From Pseudomonas sp. (GTDB taxonomy: Bacteria > Pseudomonadota > Gammaproteobacteria > Pseudomonadales > Pseudomonadaceae), in NCBI RefSeq assembly GCF_017744435.1, contig NZ_JAGIBG010000001.1, positions 318,456 to 382,455 on the forward strand: 64,000 bases of DNA, read 5' to 3'. Numbering within the stretch: position 1 is the stretch's first letter; each line of letters starts with the position of its first letter. The position numbers and the translations under genes are program-made. Positions 53,796-62,090 of the stretch are shown in pieces. Under the pieces are notes generated by a model that was given only the letters and a program-made list of their open reading frames with translations, ran no database searches and had not been told where the DNA came from.

Positions 53796-54809
53796 ATGAA
53801 AACAATTACAAGAGCATTCAGCCGTACCTTCGTCGACCGTAACCTGGGCTTCATCTCCCACGAGCGGATCGAGCGAAAGACCTCCAGGGTAGGTTTTCTC
53901 CTGCTCGAGAATTTCTCGTTACCCTGCTTCACCCAGGCACTGGATGTACTGGTCACCGCCAATCTGCTGGCGCCGGGTGCAGTGCGCGTGCACACGTTCA
54001 GCCATGACCACCGCGAAGTCATGAGCGACCTGGGCATCCCGATCAGGCCCGACACGCCGTTGACCGACATTCGCCTGTCCGACCTCGACCTGTTGGTCAT
54101 CTGTGGCGGCTTGCGTGCCGCCAGAACCGCACCGAACTGGTTGTCGACCTTGCTGAAGAAGATCGCCAGAATGCCAATCGCCCTCGGCGGGCTGTGGAAC
54201 GGTGCCTGGTACCTGGGCACCGCAGGCCTGCTGGATGGCTACCGTTGCGCGATCCACGCCGAACAGCGCACGGCCCTGGCCGAACGGGCCCCGCATGCCA
54301 ACGTGACCCATGAACCCCTGGTGTTCGACCGCAATCGCATGACGTGCGCCACGCCCAATGGCGCCTTCGAGATGATGATGCGCTGGCTCGCATGCGGTTC
54401 CGGCCCCCAGCTTGCCGATGCCGTACTGGATACGCTGGATGCCGACCAGAGCAAATACCGCAGCGTCCAGAAGCCGCAACAGCCCAAGGTGAGCCAGGTA
54501 CTGCGGGAGGTCATCGCGCTGATGGAGGCGAACATCGAAGAGCCACTGAGCCCGTATCAACTTGCCCAGGTCGTCGGCCTGTCGATACGGCAGATCCAGC
54601 GGCTGTTCAAGGATCAGCTGAACACCACGCCGCAGAAATACTACTTCCAGCTCAGAATCACCGAAGCACGCCGCCTGATACAAAACTCCAAGGCCTCGAT
54701 CTTCGATGTTTCGCTGGCGTGCGGTTTCGTTTCGTGCACGCATTTCAGCCGATCCTACAGCGCTTTTTTCGGGCACCCGCCGTCGAAAGAAATCAGGTAT
54801 GAAACCTGA
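53796..54809 (+). CDS. GlxA-type (DJ-1/PfpI plus AraC) transcriptional regulator
   Basis: A 337-residue regulator. The N-terminal class I glutamine-amidotransferase-like domain (VGFLLLENFSLPCFTQALDVLVTANLL, residues 32-58; LLVICGGLRA) is followed by a C-terminal AraC double HTH (LSPYQLAQVVGLSIRQIQRLFKDQLNTTPQKYY; IFDVSLACGFVSCTHFSRSYSAFFGHPP). This architecture is shared with GbdR, CdhR and ArgR-type activators of betaine, carnitine and arginine catabolism in Pseudomonas. Together with the divergent Rieske enzyme and the downstream MFS carrier it makes a quaternary-amine function likely. ATG 53796 begins the conserved part. It is an activator by family. Confidence 0.9.
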   Translation: MKTITRAFSRTFVDRNLGFISHERIERKTSRVGFLLLENFSLPCFTQALDVLVTANLLAPGAVRVHTFSHDHREVMSDLGIPIRPDTPLTDIRLSDLDLLVICGGLRAARTAPNWLSTLLKKIARMPIALGGLWNGAWYLGTAGLLDGYRCAIHAEQRTALAERAPHANVTHEPLVFDRNRMTCATPNGAFEMMMRWLACGSGPQLADAVLDTLDADQSKYRSVQKPQQPKVSQVLREVIALMEANIEEPLSPYQLAQVVGLSIRQIQRLFKDQLNTTPQKYYFQLRITEARRLIQNSKASIFDVSLACGFVSCTHFSRSYSAFFGHPPSKEIRYET

Positions 54810-54952
54810 CCAGGTCAAGGACAGGCCTCGTTGCACAACAACCCTAACAACAACTATCGCCCTCTGAATTTATTGAGCGAGTTCCGCCGCGAAGTTAATG
54901 GTTCGCGGCATTGCGCTGCCCAACTTCAAAAGCCTTGCATCAGGATATAAAA

Positions 54953-56281
54953 ATGACACGTCCTAATCTTTCAGTAGAAGATGTACCGCTCAACAACTTC
55001 CACCGGCTACTCACCCTGCGCTCGGGCGGCGGTTCGTTTGTCGACGGTTATGTGCTCAGTATCATCGGCGTGGCCCTGGCACACCTCAGCGCTTCACTGT
55101 CCCTGAGCACCTTCTGGGAAGGCCTGATTGCGGCCTCGGCCTTGATCGGGATCTTCTTCGGCGGCTTCCTCGGCGGCTGGCTGACCGATCGCCTGGGCCG
55201 CAAGCGCTTGTTCTTTGTCGGCCCTGCCCTGTTCATGCTCGCCTCCCTCGCTCAGTTCTGGGCTGATTCTGCTGAAGCGATCTTTGCTCTGCGCCTGATC
55301 ATCGGCATTGCCGTGGGTATCGAGTACCCGGTCGCCACTTCGCTGCTGGTGGAGTTCATGCCCAGGAAATATCGCGGCCCGCGCCTGGCGATGCTGACGA
55401 TCCTCTGGTTCGCCGGCGCAGCCGCGGCCTATATCGTCGGTGAACTGGTGCTGCGCAGCGGCGGCGATGACGCCTGGCGCTGGGTGCTGGCCAGCTCGGC
55501 CAGCATCGGCCTGGCCCTGTTCCTGGTGCGCATCGGCACCCCGGAATCGCCACGCTGGCTGCTGGGCAAAGGCCGCGATGCCGAGGCAGAGCAGGTCATC
55601 AAGCGCGTCTACGGCGATGATTTTTCCCTGAACAACCTTCCGGAAGAGAGCCCGAACTACAAGGTCAACGTATGGAGCCTGATCTATTCGGGCTATGCCA
55701 AGCGCATGCTGTTCGTCATCGTCTTCTGGACCTGCTGCATCATCCCGCTGTTCGCCGTATACGCCTTCGCGCCCAAGGTGCTTGGAGCGATGAACGTGAA
55801 AGGCGACAGCGCCGCCATCGGCTCGGTGCTGATCACTTTGTTCTTCGTGCTCGGCTGCATCATCGCCACCCGCCTGATCAACACCCTCGGGCGGCGCAAC
55901 CTGCTGCTGTACAGCTTCAGCGTGTCCGGCCTGGCGCTGCTCTGCCTGGGAGCATTCAACAATGGCGCGGGCATCTGGGTGCTGGTGTTCTTCGCCCTCT
56001 ATGCCCTGTTCATCGGTGGCGCCCAGGTGCTGACGCTGGTCTATCCGAACGAAATCTTCCCGACCGAGATCCGTGCATTCGCGGTGGGCGTGGGCACTTC
56101 GGTCTCGCGCATTGGCGCCGCGGTGGGCACCTACCTGGTGCCGATTTCGCTGGACACACTCGGCATCGCCCAGACGATGTATGTGGCCGCCGCCATCACC
56201 TTCTTCGGCTTGCTGCTGTCGTGGCTGCTGGCGCCGGAGACACGTTCACTGAACCTTCAACAGGCTGCGGCGCTGGGCTGA
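54953..56281 (+). CDS. MFS metabolite:H+ symporter
   Basis: A 442-residue major facilitator of the sugar/aromatic-acid:H+ symporter group with 12 helices. LSLSTFWEGLIAASALIGIFFGGFLGGWLTDRLGRKRLFF holds the loop 2-3 motif GWLTDRLGRK (about 85-94), and the second half has ATRLINTLGRRN. An AGGATATAAAA site precedes ATG 54953. It follows the regulator by 143 nt, on the same strand, and likely imports the substrate of the Rieske enzyme. Confidence 0.88.
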   Translation: MTRPNLSVEDVPLNNFHRLLTLRSGGGSFVDGYVLSIIGVALAHLSASLSLSTFWEGLIAASALIGIFFGGFLGGWLTDRLGRKRLFFVGPALFMLASLAQFWADSAEAIFALRLIIGIAVGIEYPVATSLLVEFMPRKYRGPRLAMLTILWFAGAAAAYIVGELVLRSGGDDAWRWVLASSASIGLALFLVRIGTPESPRWLLGKGRDAEAEQVIKRVYGDDFSLNNLPEESPNYKVNVWSLIYSGYAKRMLFVIVFWTCCIIPLFAVYAFAPKVLGAMNVKGDSAAIGSVLITLFFVLGCIIATRLINTLGRRNLLLYSFSVSGLALLCLGAFNNGAGIWVLVFFALYALFIGGAQVLTLVYPNEIFPTEIRAFAVGVGTSVSRIGAAVGTYLVPISLDTLGIAQTMYVAAAITFFGLLLSWLLAPETRSLNLQQAAALG

Positions 56282-56449
56282 ATGGAATCGATGCACGCCT
56301 AGGCTCCGTACGAAAAGAGAAGTCGCAACCACCCCATGGAACGGCCGCGCTGGCAACGCAATTCAGGCACGGACATGAGATTCTGGCGATTGACCAGTAC
56401 TTTCAGTTATCCTGCGCGGCCAAATTAATTCAAATTGTAAGGGATTACG

Positions 56450-57358
56450 ATGAAACACCTGCGCCAGCTGTTGGCGGCAGTGTTGCTCTGCGCAACCACT
56501 TTGCCCGCCATTGCCGCCAGCACTCCCGCGTCCGCGCCAACCGCCAGCGAACAACCACAACTGACCGCCGAACAGTGGCTGGCCACGCTCAAGCCACAGC
56601 ACGGCAACATTACCCTGCCCAGCGGCATCGCCAGCCTGCAACTCAACAACGAGTTCTACTACCTGTCACCGGACGACACCGAGCGCCTGCTGACCGAAGG
56701 CTGGGGCAACCCACCGGGCTTCAAGACCCTCGGCATGATCATCCCGACCGCCGTCAATCCACTGGCGGACAACGGCTGGGGCGTGATCATCAGCTACAAG
56801 AACGACGGCCATATTTCCGACGATGACGCAGCCAAGATCGACTACGCCGACCTGCTCGAGCAGATGAAGGCCGATGACGAGGAAGACAACAAGCAGCGTC
56901 GCCAGGAAGGCTATGCCGGCCTGACCCTGTTGGGCTGGGCCGAGCCACCGAGCTACGACCAGGCGACCCACAAGATGTACTGGGCGCGAGAGTTGAAGGC
57001 CGAAGACGCCGACCAGACCACGCTGAACTACAGCATCCGCGTGCTGGGCCGCGAAGGCGTGCTGGAGCTCAACGCCGTGGCGGCGATGGCCGACCTGCAG
57101 ACCATCAAGCAGGAAACGCCGAAGATCCTCGCCTTCACCAACTTCACCGACGGCAACCGCTACGCCGACTACGACGCCAAGACCGACAAGCTGGCGCCGT
57201 ATGGACTGGCCGCCCTGGTCGCCGGTGGCATTGCCGCCAAGGCGGGCCTGTTCGCCAAGATCGGTGTTGCCTTGCTGGCGTTCAAGAAGTTCATCGTCCT
57301 GGGCCTGGTGGCCATCGCCGGCTTCTTCGGCAAGCTGTTCAAGCGCAAGCGAGCCTGA
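56450..57358 (+). CDS. DUF2167 family membrane-anchored protein
   Basis: A 302-residue exported protein. After a signal peptide (MKHLRQLLAAVLLCATTLPAIA) come ITLPSGIASLQLNNEFYYLSPDDTERLLTEGWGNPPG and WGVIISYKNDGHISDDDAAKIDYADLLEQM, the DUF2167 signature, with a charged central helix (KADDEEDNKQRRQEGY). Near the C terminus are two hydrophobic helices (YGLAALVAGGIAAKAGLFAKIGVALLAFK and FIVLGLVAIAGFFG) and a basic end KLFKRKRA, so it is an inner-membrane protein with a large periplasmic domain. Function unknown. It converges on the glycosyltransferase gene with 2 nt between stops. Confidence 0.85.
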   Translation: MKHLRQLLAAVLLCATTLPAIAASTPASAPTASEQPQLTAEQWLATLKPQHGNITLPSGIASLQLNNEFYYLSPDDTERLLTEGWGNPPGFKTLGMIIPTAVNPLADNGWGVIISYKNDGHISDDDAAKIDYADLLEQMKADDEEDNKQRRQEGYAGLTLLGWAEPPSYDQATHKMYWARELKAEDADQTTLNYSIRVLGREGVLELNAVAAMADLQTIKQETPKILAFTNFTDGNRYADYDAKTDKLAPYGLAALVAGGIAAKAGLFAKIGVALLAFKKFIVLGLVAIAGFFGKLFKRKRA

Positions 57359-57360
57359 TT

Positions 57361-58077
57361 CTATCGGGTTCGCCTGAGCTTTTCTGCCTTCAAGCGCCGG
57401 TAGAGGGCCATCACCGGCCGCAGCATGGCCAGCCGATCAAATATCGACAGGGCATGCAGGTCGGTGCGCGAAGGCCTTTGGTAACCCAGGTTCCAGGTGA
57501 AGTAGTAGGCCTGGATGTTCTTGTCGGTGTGGATCAGGGTGTTGAGGGCCGCGTCATAGTGCATCGGCCCACCGTCGGGATGCCCTGGCGGGCGCTGCAG
57601 AATCTGCGCAAGAAAGTCCCGCAACTTGCCCACGCTCTTGCCGTTCACCGCATAGAAGTGCGACAGGTGGATGGGGCGATCAACCGGCGCCCAGCCGGGG
57701 GTATCGGAATTGCCCTCGCAGGAATGGCCAAGGTAGGCAATGTCCCAGTCCATGCCTTGCAGGGACTCGATGGCCTTCTTGCCAAACGGGCCAATGCGCC
57801 GGGAAAACTGGATGTCGTCTTCCATGATGAGGATGTTGTCCACATTCAGGCGCACGGCTTCTTCCAGTATCTGCATATGGCTCATGAAGCAGCCCCGGGC
57901 GCCAATGCTCGGGAAGCCCTGCTGGTCGGTGGGTGTCACGGCAGGGAAAAAGCCGATCTTTTCGTCATCGATGTGGAAGCCGTTGCGGGCGAACTCGGCT
58001 TCGGTTTCTTCGCGGCGGTCCGTTCTGGACGGGATATTGATGATTCGGGTCCGATCAAAAAAGTCGATCACATTCAT
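57361..58077 (-). CDS. glycosyltransferase family 25 protein
   Basis: A 238-residue LPS-modifying type glycosyltransferase. The start RTRIINIPSRTDRREETEAEF and the segment GARGCFMSHMQILEEAVRLNVDNILIMEDDIQF (about 60-92) with the EDD metal/nucleotide motif are diagnostic of GT25. C-terminal residues DAALNTLIHTDKNIQAYYF fit the acceptor region. It probably adds galactose or a similar sugar in the cytoplasm at the inner membrane. It follows a flippase gene by 24 nt on the same strand, so both serve the same glycan. Confidence 0.85.
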   Translation of the reverse strand: MNVIDFFDRTRIINIPSRTDRREETEAEFARNGFHIDDEKIGFFPAVTPTDQQGFPSIGARGCFMSHMQILEEAVRLNVDNILIMEDDIQFSRRIGPFGKKAIESLQGMDWDIAYLGHSCEGNSDTPGWAPVDRPIHLSHFYAVNGKSVGKLRDFLAQILQRPPGHPDGGPMHYDAALNTLIHTDKNIQAYYFTWNLGYQRPSRTDLHALSIFDRLAMLRPVMALYRRLKAEKLRRTR

Positions 58078-58101
58078 CGCTCAGGTCCTTGGTACAGCCG
58101 A

Positions 58102-59475
58102 TCAGAAGGCGAACAGGTGGCTGATGAGCTGGCCACACAGGGCACCGAACACCATCACGGGCAGCACCACCAGCTCGCGCTTGATACTCAGCATCCCCAG
58201 TTGGTGGCTGACCTTGAAGATCAGGAACAGCGTGAAGAAGGTATGCAGGGCCACTCCCCACAGCGCGTAGGTCACCCCGCCAATGGCCAGCAGCAACGGC
58301 ATCAGGGTGAACAGCGCCACCACCCGGATGATGTTGTCCATGGCCATGTACTTGGTCAGCCCAAGGGCCATCCAGATCTGTTGCGTCAGGCCGTAGCGCA
58401 AGGTGAACAGCGACAACGACAGAATCGCCATCATCTGCCCGGCGTCCTGATACCGGGCGTCATACAGCCAATGGATGATCAGCGGGCTGGCGGTGAACAG
58501 GAAGCCGCAGGTGAACAGGGTCAGCACATCGAAGATCAGCCTGAAGCGAAAATACAGGTGGCGCAGGCGATCCATGTCACCGGTCCTGGCCGCCTCGCTG
58601 AAGGCCGGCAAGGCCACTGCCCCGGCCAGCCGCTGCAGGCTGAGCTGGAAGGCAGCCAGAATGCCCACGGCAATCGAATACACGCCCAGCTGCGCCACGG
58701 TCATGCTGCCGCCGAACCAGATCCGGTCACCTTGCATGGCCAGCACGCCAACGGCGGAAGACAGGAACACCCAACGGCCGTAGTTGACGATTTCGCGCAA
58801 GGCTGCCGGATCCCACTGCGGGCGGTCTTTATGCCCGGGGAAGATCAGGTGGCTGAGCACCGTGGTGACCAGGGTGGAGACCAGGCCTGCCGCCACCAGC
58901 GCCCAGATGGAACGGAAGACGTAACCGATCGCCAGCATCACCACCAGGCCGGCGATTTGCGAAACCAGCTCGACCAGCACCACTTTCTTCTGCTGGAAGG
59001 TGCGGATGGCCACATCGATCTTGGTCGACTGGAAGGCGAAGATGATCGCGAAAAAGCCGGTGACAGCCAGTATCCCGGGCAACTGAGGGTCCGCGTAGGT
59101 GGAATGCATCGGCCACATTTCGAAGTGCTGGGAAATCCACGACGCCAGCGCCACCAGCTGCATCACCACAAACAGCCCCAGGCCGCGAATGATCTGCAGC
59201 GACCAGATGGTATTGAGGAACAGCGGCTCGTCGCCGCGCGGGCTTTGAATGATGTTCTGCCGCAGCCCTACATCGGACAGCAACAGCAGCAACACCGAAA
59301 CCGTGGTGGCAATGGCCATGAGGCCGAACATTTCCGGCAGCAGCAAACGGGTGATGATCAGGTTGCCACCCAATCGGATGACCTGGGAGGCGACGATGGA
59401 GCCGATATTCAGCGCCCCAGCCAACAACACGCGTTTGCGAAGACTTTGCGAGGACGACAGATCGATCGTAGACAT
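58102..59475 (-). CDS. Wzx-like oligosaccharide flippase
   Basis: A 457-residue membrane protein with about 12-14 helices of the polysaccharide biosynthesis/MATE-like fold. The N terminus LRKRVLLAGALNIGSIVASQVIRLGGNLIITRLLLPEMFGLMAIATTV (in parts, residues 10-55) is typical of PST exporters, with FQSTKIDVAIRTFQQKK and GDRIWFGGSMTVAQLGVYSIA further on. It would move a lipid-linked glycan across the inner membrane. ATG 59475 is chosen; a GTG 9 nt upstream is possible. It is the first gene of a two-gene unit with GT25. Polymerase and other glycan genes are not nearby. Confidence 0.86.
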   Translation of the reverse strand: MSTIDLSSSQSLRKRVLLAGALNIGSIVASQVIRLGGNLIITRLLLPEMFGLMAIATTVSVLLLLLSDVGLRQNIIQSPRGDEPLFLNTIWSLQIIRGLGLFVVMQLVALASWISQHFEMWPMHSTYADPQLPGILAVTGFFAIIFAFQSTKIDVAIRTFQQKKVVLVELVSQIAGLVVMLAIGYVFRSIWALVAAGLVSTLVTTVLSHLIFPGHKDRPQWDPAALREIVNYGRWVFLSSAVGVLAMQGDRIWFGGSMTVAQLGVYSIAVGILAAFQLSLQRLAGAVALPAFSEAARTGDMDRLRHLYFRFRLIFDVLTLFTCGFLFTASPLIIHWLYDARYQDAGQMMAILSLSLFTLRYGLTQQIWMALGLTKYMAMDNIIRVVALFTLMPLLLAIGGVTYALWGVALHTFFTLFLIFKVSHQLGMLSIKRELVVLPVMVFGALCGQLISHLFAF

Positions 59476-59628
59476 GGCACCCACTGACCCGTTTTTTTAG
59501 ACGTTACTATAGTCTCAATCTGCCATGCTGCTATTGCGTCGGTGCCGATACCGACAATATTGCGCTGGGCCAAGTCACGGCAAAACCGGTTGCGCAGCAC
59601 AGTGGCCACGCAACCGGCAATCGCTTGA

Positions 59629-60888
59629 TCAGGCGAGCGCTTCTGCCACCACCGCCTGGCGATGGCGCCTGACCCTGCGCTGCAACAGGCTGGACACCAC
59701 CACGCCCACCACCGCCAGCACGCTCATCAGGCTGAACACGTAGGTGTAGCCCTGCTCGCCAGGGTAGTGATCGAGCAGCGCGCCGTAAATGACATAGGCG
59801 AACATGCCCGGCGCATAACCGATCAGGCAGCCAATGCCGAACGCCGAGCCGGTGATGCGCGAGGGAATGCCCACTTCACTCATCGGCGCCCAGAACACCC
59901 CGCGCATGGTGAACACCACCAGGGCGAAGGACAGCGTCGCCGCCAGGCCCGCGTAGATGTAGCTCTCGCCTCGGGGAATGCTGAGAATGATCAGCATCAG
60001 CGGCAGCAAGGCAACGAACGCCCACTTGAGGTAGCGGCTCGAACTCTTCAGCTGTTTGTCGGCGATGAAGCCGCCTGCCGGGCCACCCAGCACCTTGAGG
60101 AAGTACTGGTTGATGATGCCGTAGGCGCCCACCAGTGCCACTGGCAGGTGATACATGTCCTTCAGGAAGGGGATGAAGTAGGTCAGGCCGCAATACACGA
60201 TGTAGACCATGAACACGTTCAGGCTCACCAGCCAGATCCCTGGCATACGCACCGCCTCCAGCAACCCCGACAGGCCGATGGGTTCGCGGGGAGCATTGGC
60301 CTGGCGGGTGTCCTTGAGCAGGAACAGCGCCAGTACGCCAACGCCGATGTCGATCAGCGCATAGAACGCGATGGCCGCCTTGAGCCCGGCAGCACCGGAG
60401 CCCAGGGCAACGAACACGCCGAGCGCGGAAAACGCCACCAAGGTGTCCACCGCACCCCGCCCGCCTTCGAGCAGGCCGAACATGCGGCTTTGCTCCTGGT
60501 CGTTGCCCAGGTTGCGGATGGCCTTGAGCAAGGCCGGCCAGAAGATGCAGTCGGCGCACACCGCCAGCAGGCCAAAGATGATGAGCAACTGGTTATAGCC
60601 CGGGAAGCTCGCCAGATACAGGCCCAGCCCCCCGATGCTCACCAGCCCCAGAGGGATGAGCTTGCGCGTCTCGAAGCGGTCGGCCAGAAAGCCGCCCAGC
60701 ACGAACAACGCGGTGGCGACGATGGCGTTGACGCTCAGCAACGTGCCGATCTGGGTATGGCTCAGCCCCATGTGCTCCTGCATCGGGATATAGAAGGCGT
60801 CCTTGAGGCTGGACAGTTTGTAGATGGTCCCGCCGCCCAGGACGAGGATCAGAAAGCGCAGCCACTTGGCTTTGACCGATGCTGTCAT
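59629..60888 (-). CDS. MFS transporter
   Basis: A 419-residue 12-helix major facilitator. GGFLADRFETRKLIPLGLVSIGGLGLYL carries the loop 2-3 motif (about 65-75), and KAAIAFYALIDIGVGVLALFLLKDTRQ leads to the central loop. It most resembles the nitrate/hexuronate-type MFS_1 group; substrate unknown. GGAGAACAACA precedes ATG 60888. It starts 30 nt after the TIM-barrel isomerase gene, so both form one operon, and probably imports the compound that the isomerase handles. Confidence 0.85.
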   Translation of the reverse strand: MTASVKAKWLRFLILVLGGGTIYKLSSLKDAFYIPMQEHMGLSHTQIGTLLSVNAIVATALFVLGGFLADRFETRKLIPLGLVSIGGLGLYLASFPGYNQLLIIFGLLAVCADCIFWPALLKAIRNLGNDQEQSRMFGLLEGGRGAVDTLVAFSALGVFVALGSGAAGLKAAIAFYALIDIGVGVLALFLLKDTRQANAPREPIGLSGLLEAVRMPGIWLVSLNVFMVYIVYCGLTYFIPFLKDMYHLPVALVGAYGIINQYFLKVLGGPAGGFIADKQLKSSSRYLKWAFVALLPLMLIILSIPRGESYIYAGLAATLSFALVVFTMRGVFWAPMSEVGIPSRITGSAFGIGCLIGYAPGMFAYVIYGALLDHYPGEQGYTYVFSLMSVLAVVGVVVSSLLQRRVRRHRQAVVAEALA

Positions 60889-60918
60889 TGTTGTTCTCCA
60901 CGGTTTCCGGGTTAAGGG

Positions 60919-61980
60919 TCAGGCCAGGGTCAGTTCCGCCAGCAGGCGGATCTCGGCCAGCAACTCACGCACGTAACGCACCTGGTCATTGGCCCAGCGG
61001 TGCTCGTCAGCCAGCATCTGCTCCAGGCTGTAGCCCGGTGGCAACGGGGTTTCGCTCATCTCGCGGTAGGCGATGAAGGGGTCGGCGCCCTCGCCCACCT
61101 GGCGGAACGCCGGGGCGATGTAGTGGTTTTCCTGCTCGAGGATGAATGCCACCACCTGCGGCGCGGGCTCACCCAGCAGCAACAGCTCCAGCAACATGCG
61201 CGGGCCGGGCAACTGGTCCTCGGCCCTGCCCTGCAGCACGCCGTAGTGGCCAAAGCCGTTGGCCTCGGGCACCACGCGCACGCCCTTGAGGTGCACCTGG
61301 CGGATGAACGGCGCCAGGTTGGCCAGTGCCGGCAAGGGCTGCTCGCAGGCATTGATCATGTTGCCGAAGTCGAACAGTGCGTTGAGCCGCGGGTGCCCTA
61401 CCCGGCGCAGCAAGCTGGCGATCTCTTCGCTCTTGAGTTCTTCGTGTTGCTCGAAGTCGAAGTTGAGGTCGTGCTCATCGGCCAGGCGCGCCAGTCGATG
61501 CAGGTCGTCTTCGATGATGCCCATCACCCGCGACAGATGGCCCTCGTAACGCGAGTAGACGCGGATGTTGCGGCTGCCGATGGCGTGCGCAATGGCGACG
61601 GCCTGGTCGACGTCTTCGGGCAGCGTGCTGCTGATTTCCAGGTGCACGTCCAGCCCGAGGGCCCTAGCTTTGTCGGCGAATGCCGCCAGGCGCTCGGCGG
61701 GCATGCGCGACAGGCTGTTGTGCTCGCCGTCGAGCAGGTGCAGCGAAAGGCCGTCGAGGGCATGCCGGTAGGCAAAGTCGAGCATGTCTTCGGGGCAGAT
61801 TCGTCCGTGGGTGAGGTTGGTCAGCAGCGGGTAACCGTGGGCGAACAAGCGCAGGCTGTCCAGGCGTGGCAGCAAGCGGCGGGCAAGGTCGGGCGTGAGC
61901 AGCACGGGCGCGCAGTCGGCCTGCGCGTTGTGGCCCATGAGGCCGGCAAAACGGGATTGGATAGGCGTCATTATTGTCAT
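60919..61980 (-). CDS. sugar phosphate isomerase/epimerase-like TIM-barrel protein
   Basis: A 353-residue AP_endonuc_2/xylose-isomerase-like barrel. Metal-ligand segments visible are HLEISST (about 112), DFEQHEELKSEEI (about 178), LFDFGNMINA (about 207) and VHLKGVRVVPEANGFGHYGVLQG (about 233). The family includes IolE/IolI, hydroxypyruvate and 3-dehydroshikimate enzymes; the exact reaction cannot be chosen. GAGGACA lies before ATG 61980. It heads a two-gene unit with the MFS carrier and is preceded by a direct repeat that may bind the MocR protein encoded upstream. Confidence 0.8.
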   Translation of the reverse strand: MTIMTPIQSRFAGLMGHNAQADCAPVLLTPDLARRLLPRLDSLRLFAHGYPLLTNLTHGRICPEDMLDFAYRHALDGLSLHLLDGEHNSLSRMPAERLAAFADKARALGLDVHLEISSTLPEDVDQAVAIAHAIGSRNIRVYSRYEGHLSRVMGIIEDDLHRLARLADEHDLNFDFEQHEELKSEEIASLLRRVGHPRLNALFDFGNMINACEQPLPALANLAPFIRQVHLKGVRVVPEANGFGHYGVLQGRAEDQLPGPRMLLELLLLGEPAPQVVAFILEQENHYIAPAFRQVGEGADPFIAYREMSETPLPPGYSLEQMLADEHRWANDQVRYVRELLAEIRLLAELTLA

Positions 61981-62042
61981 TGTCCTCAGAGCGAGGCCGG
62001 GGTAGCCCGGCGCTGCTGTTATCGCTCTGAAATGGCCTTATC

Positions 62043-62077
62043 CATAGAGCCATTATCTTTTTGTTCGTATAGCCATT
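62043..62077 (-). promoter_or_regulatory. direct repeat, candidate MocR operator
   Basis: CATAGAGCCATT (62043-62054) and CGTATAGCCATT (62066-62077) agree at 9 of 12 positions in the same orientation, 23 nt apart. Direct repeats with about two-turn spacing are the usual operator of MocR/PdxR regulators. The pair lies between the MocR gene and the TIM-barrel gene it may control. Confidence 0.5.
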
Positions 62078-62090
62078 TTGGCAGCGCAGT

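Noticed and set aside
57454..59487. 677-codon open frame on the plus strand
   Set aside because: It is antisense to the GT25 and flippase genes, is rich in His, Gln and Arg with no domain pattern, and has no ribosome site. It is a by-product of high GC codon use.
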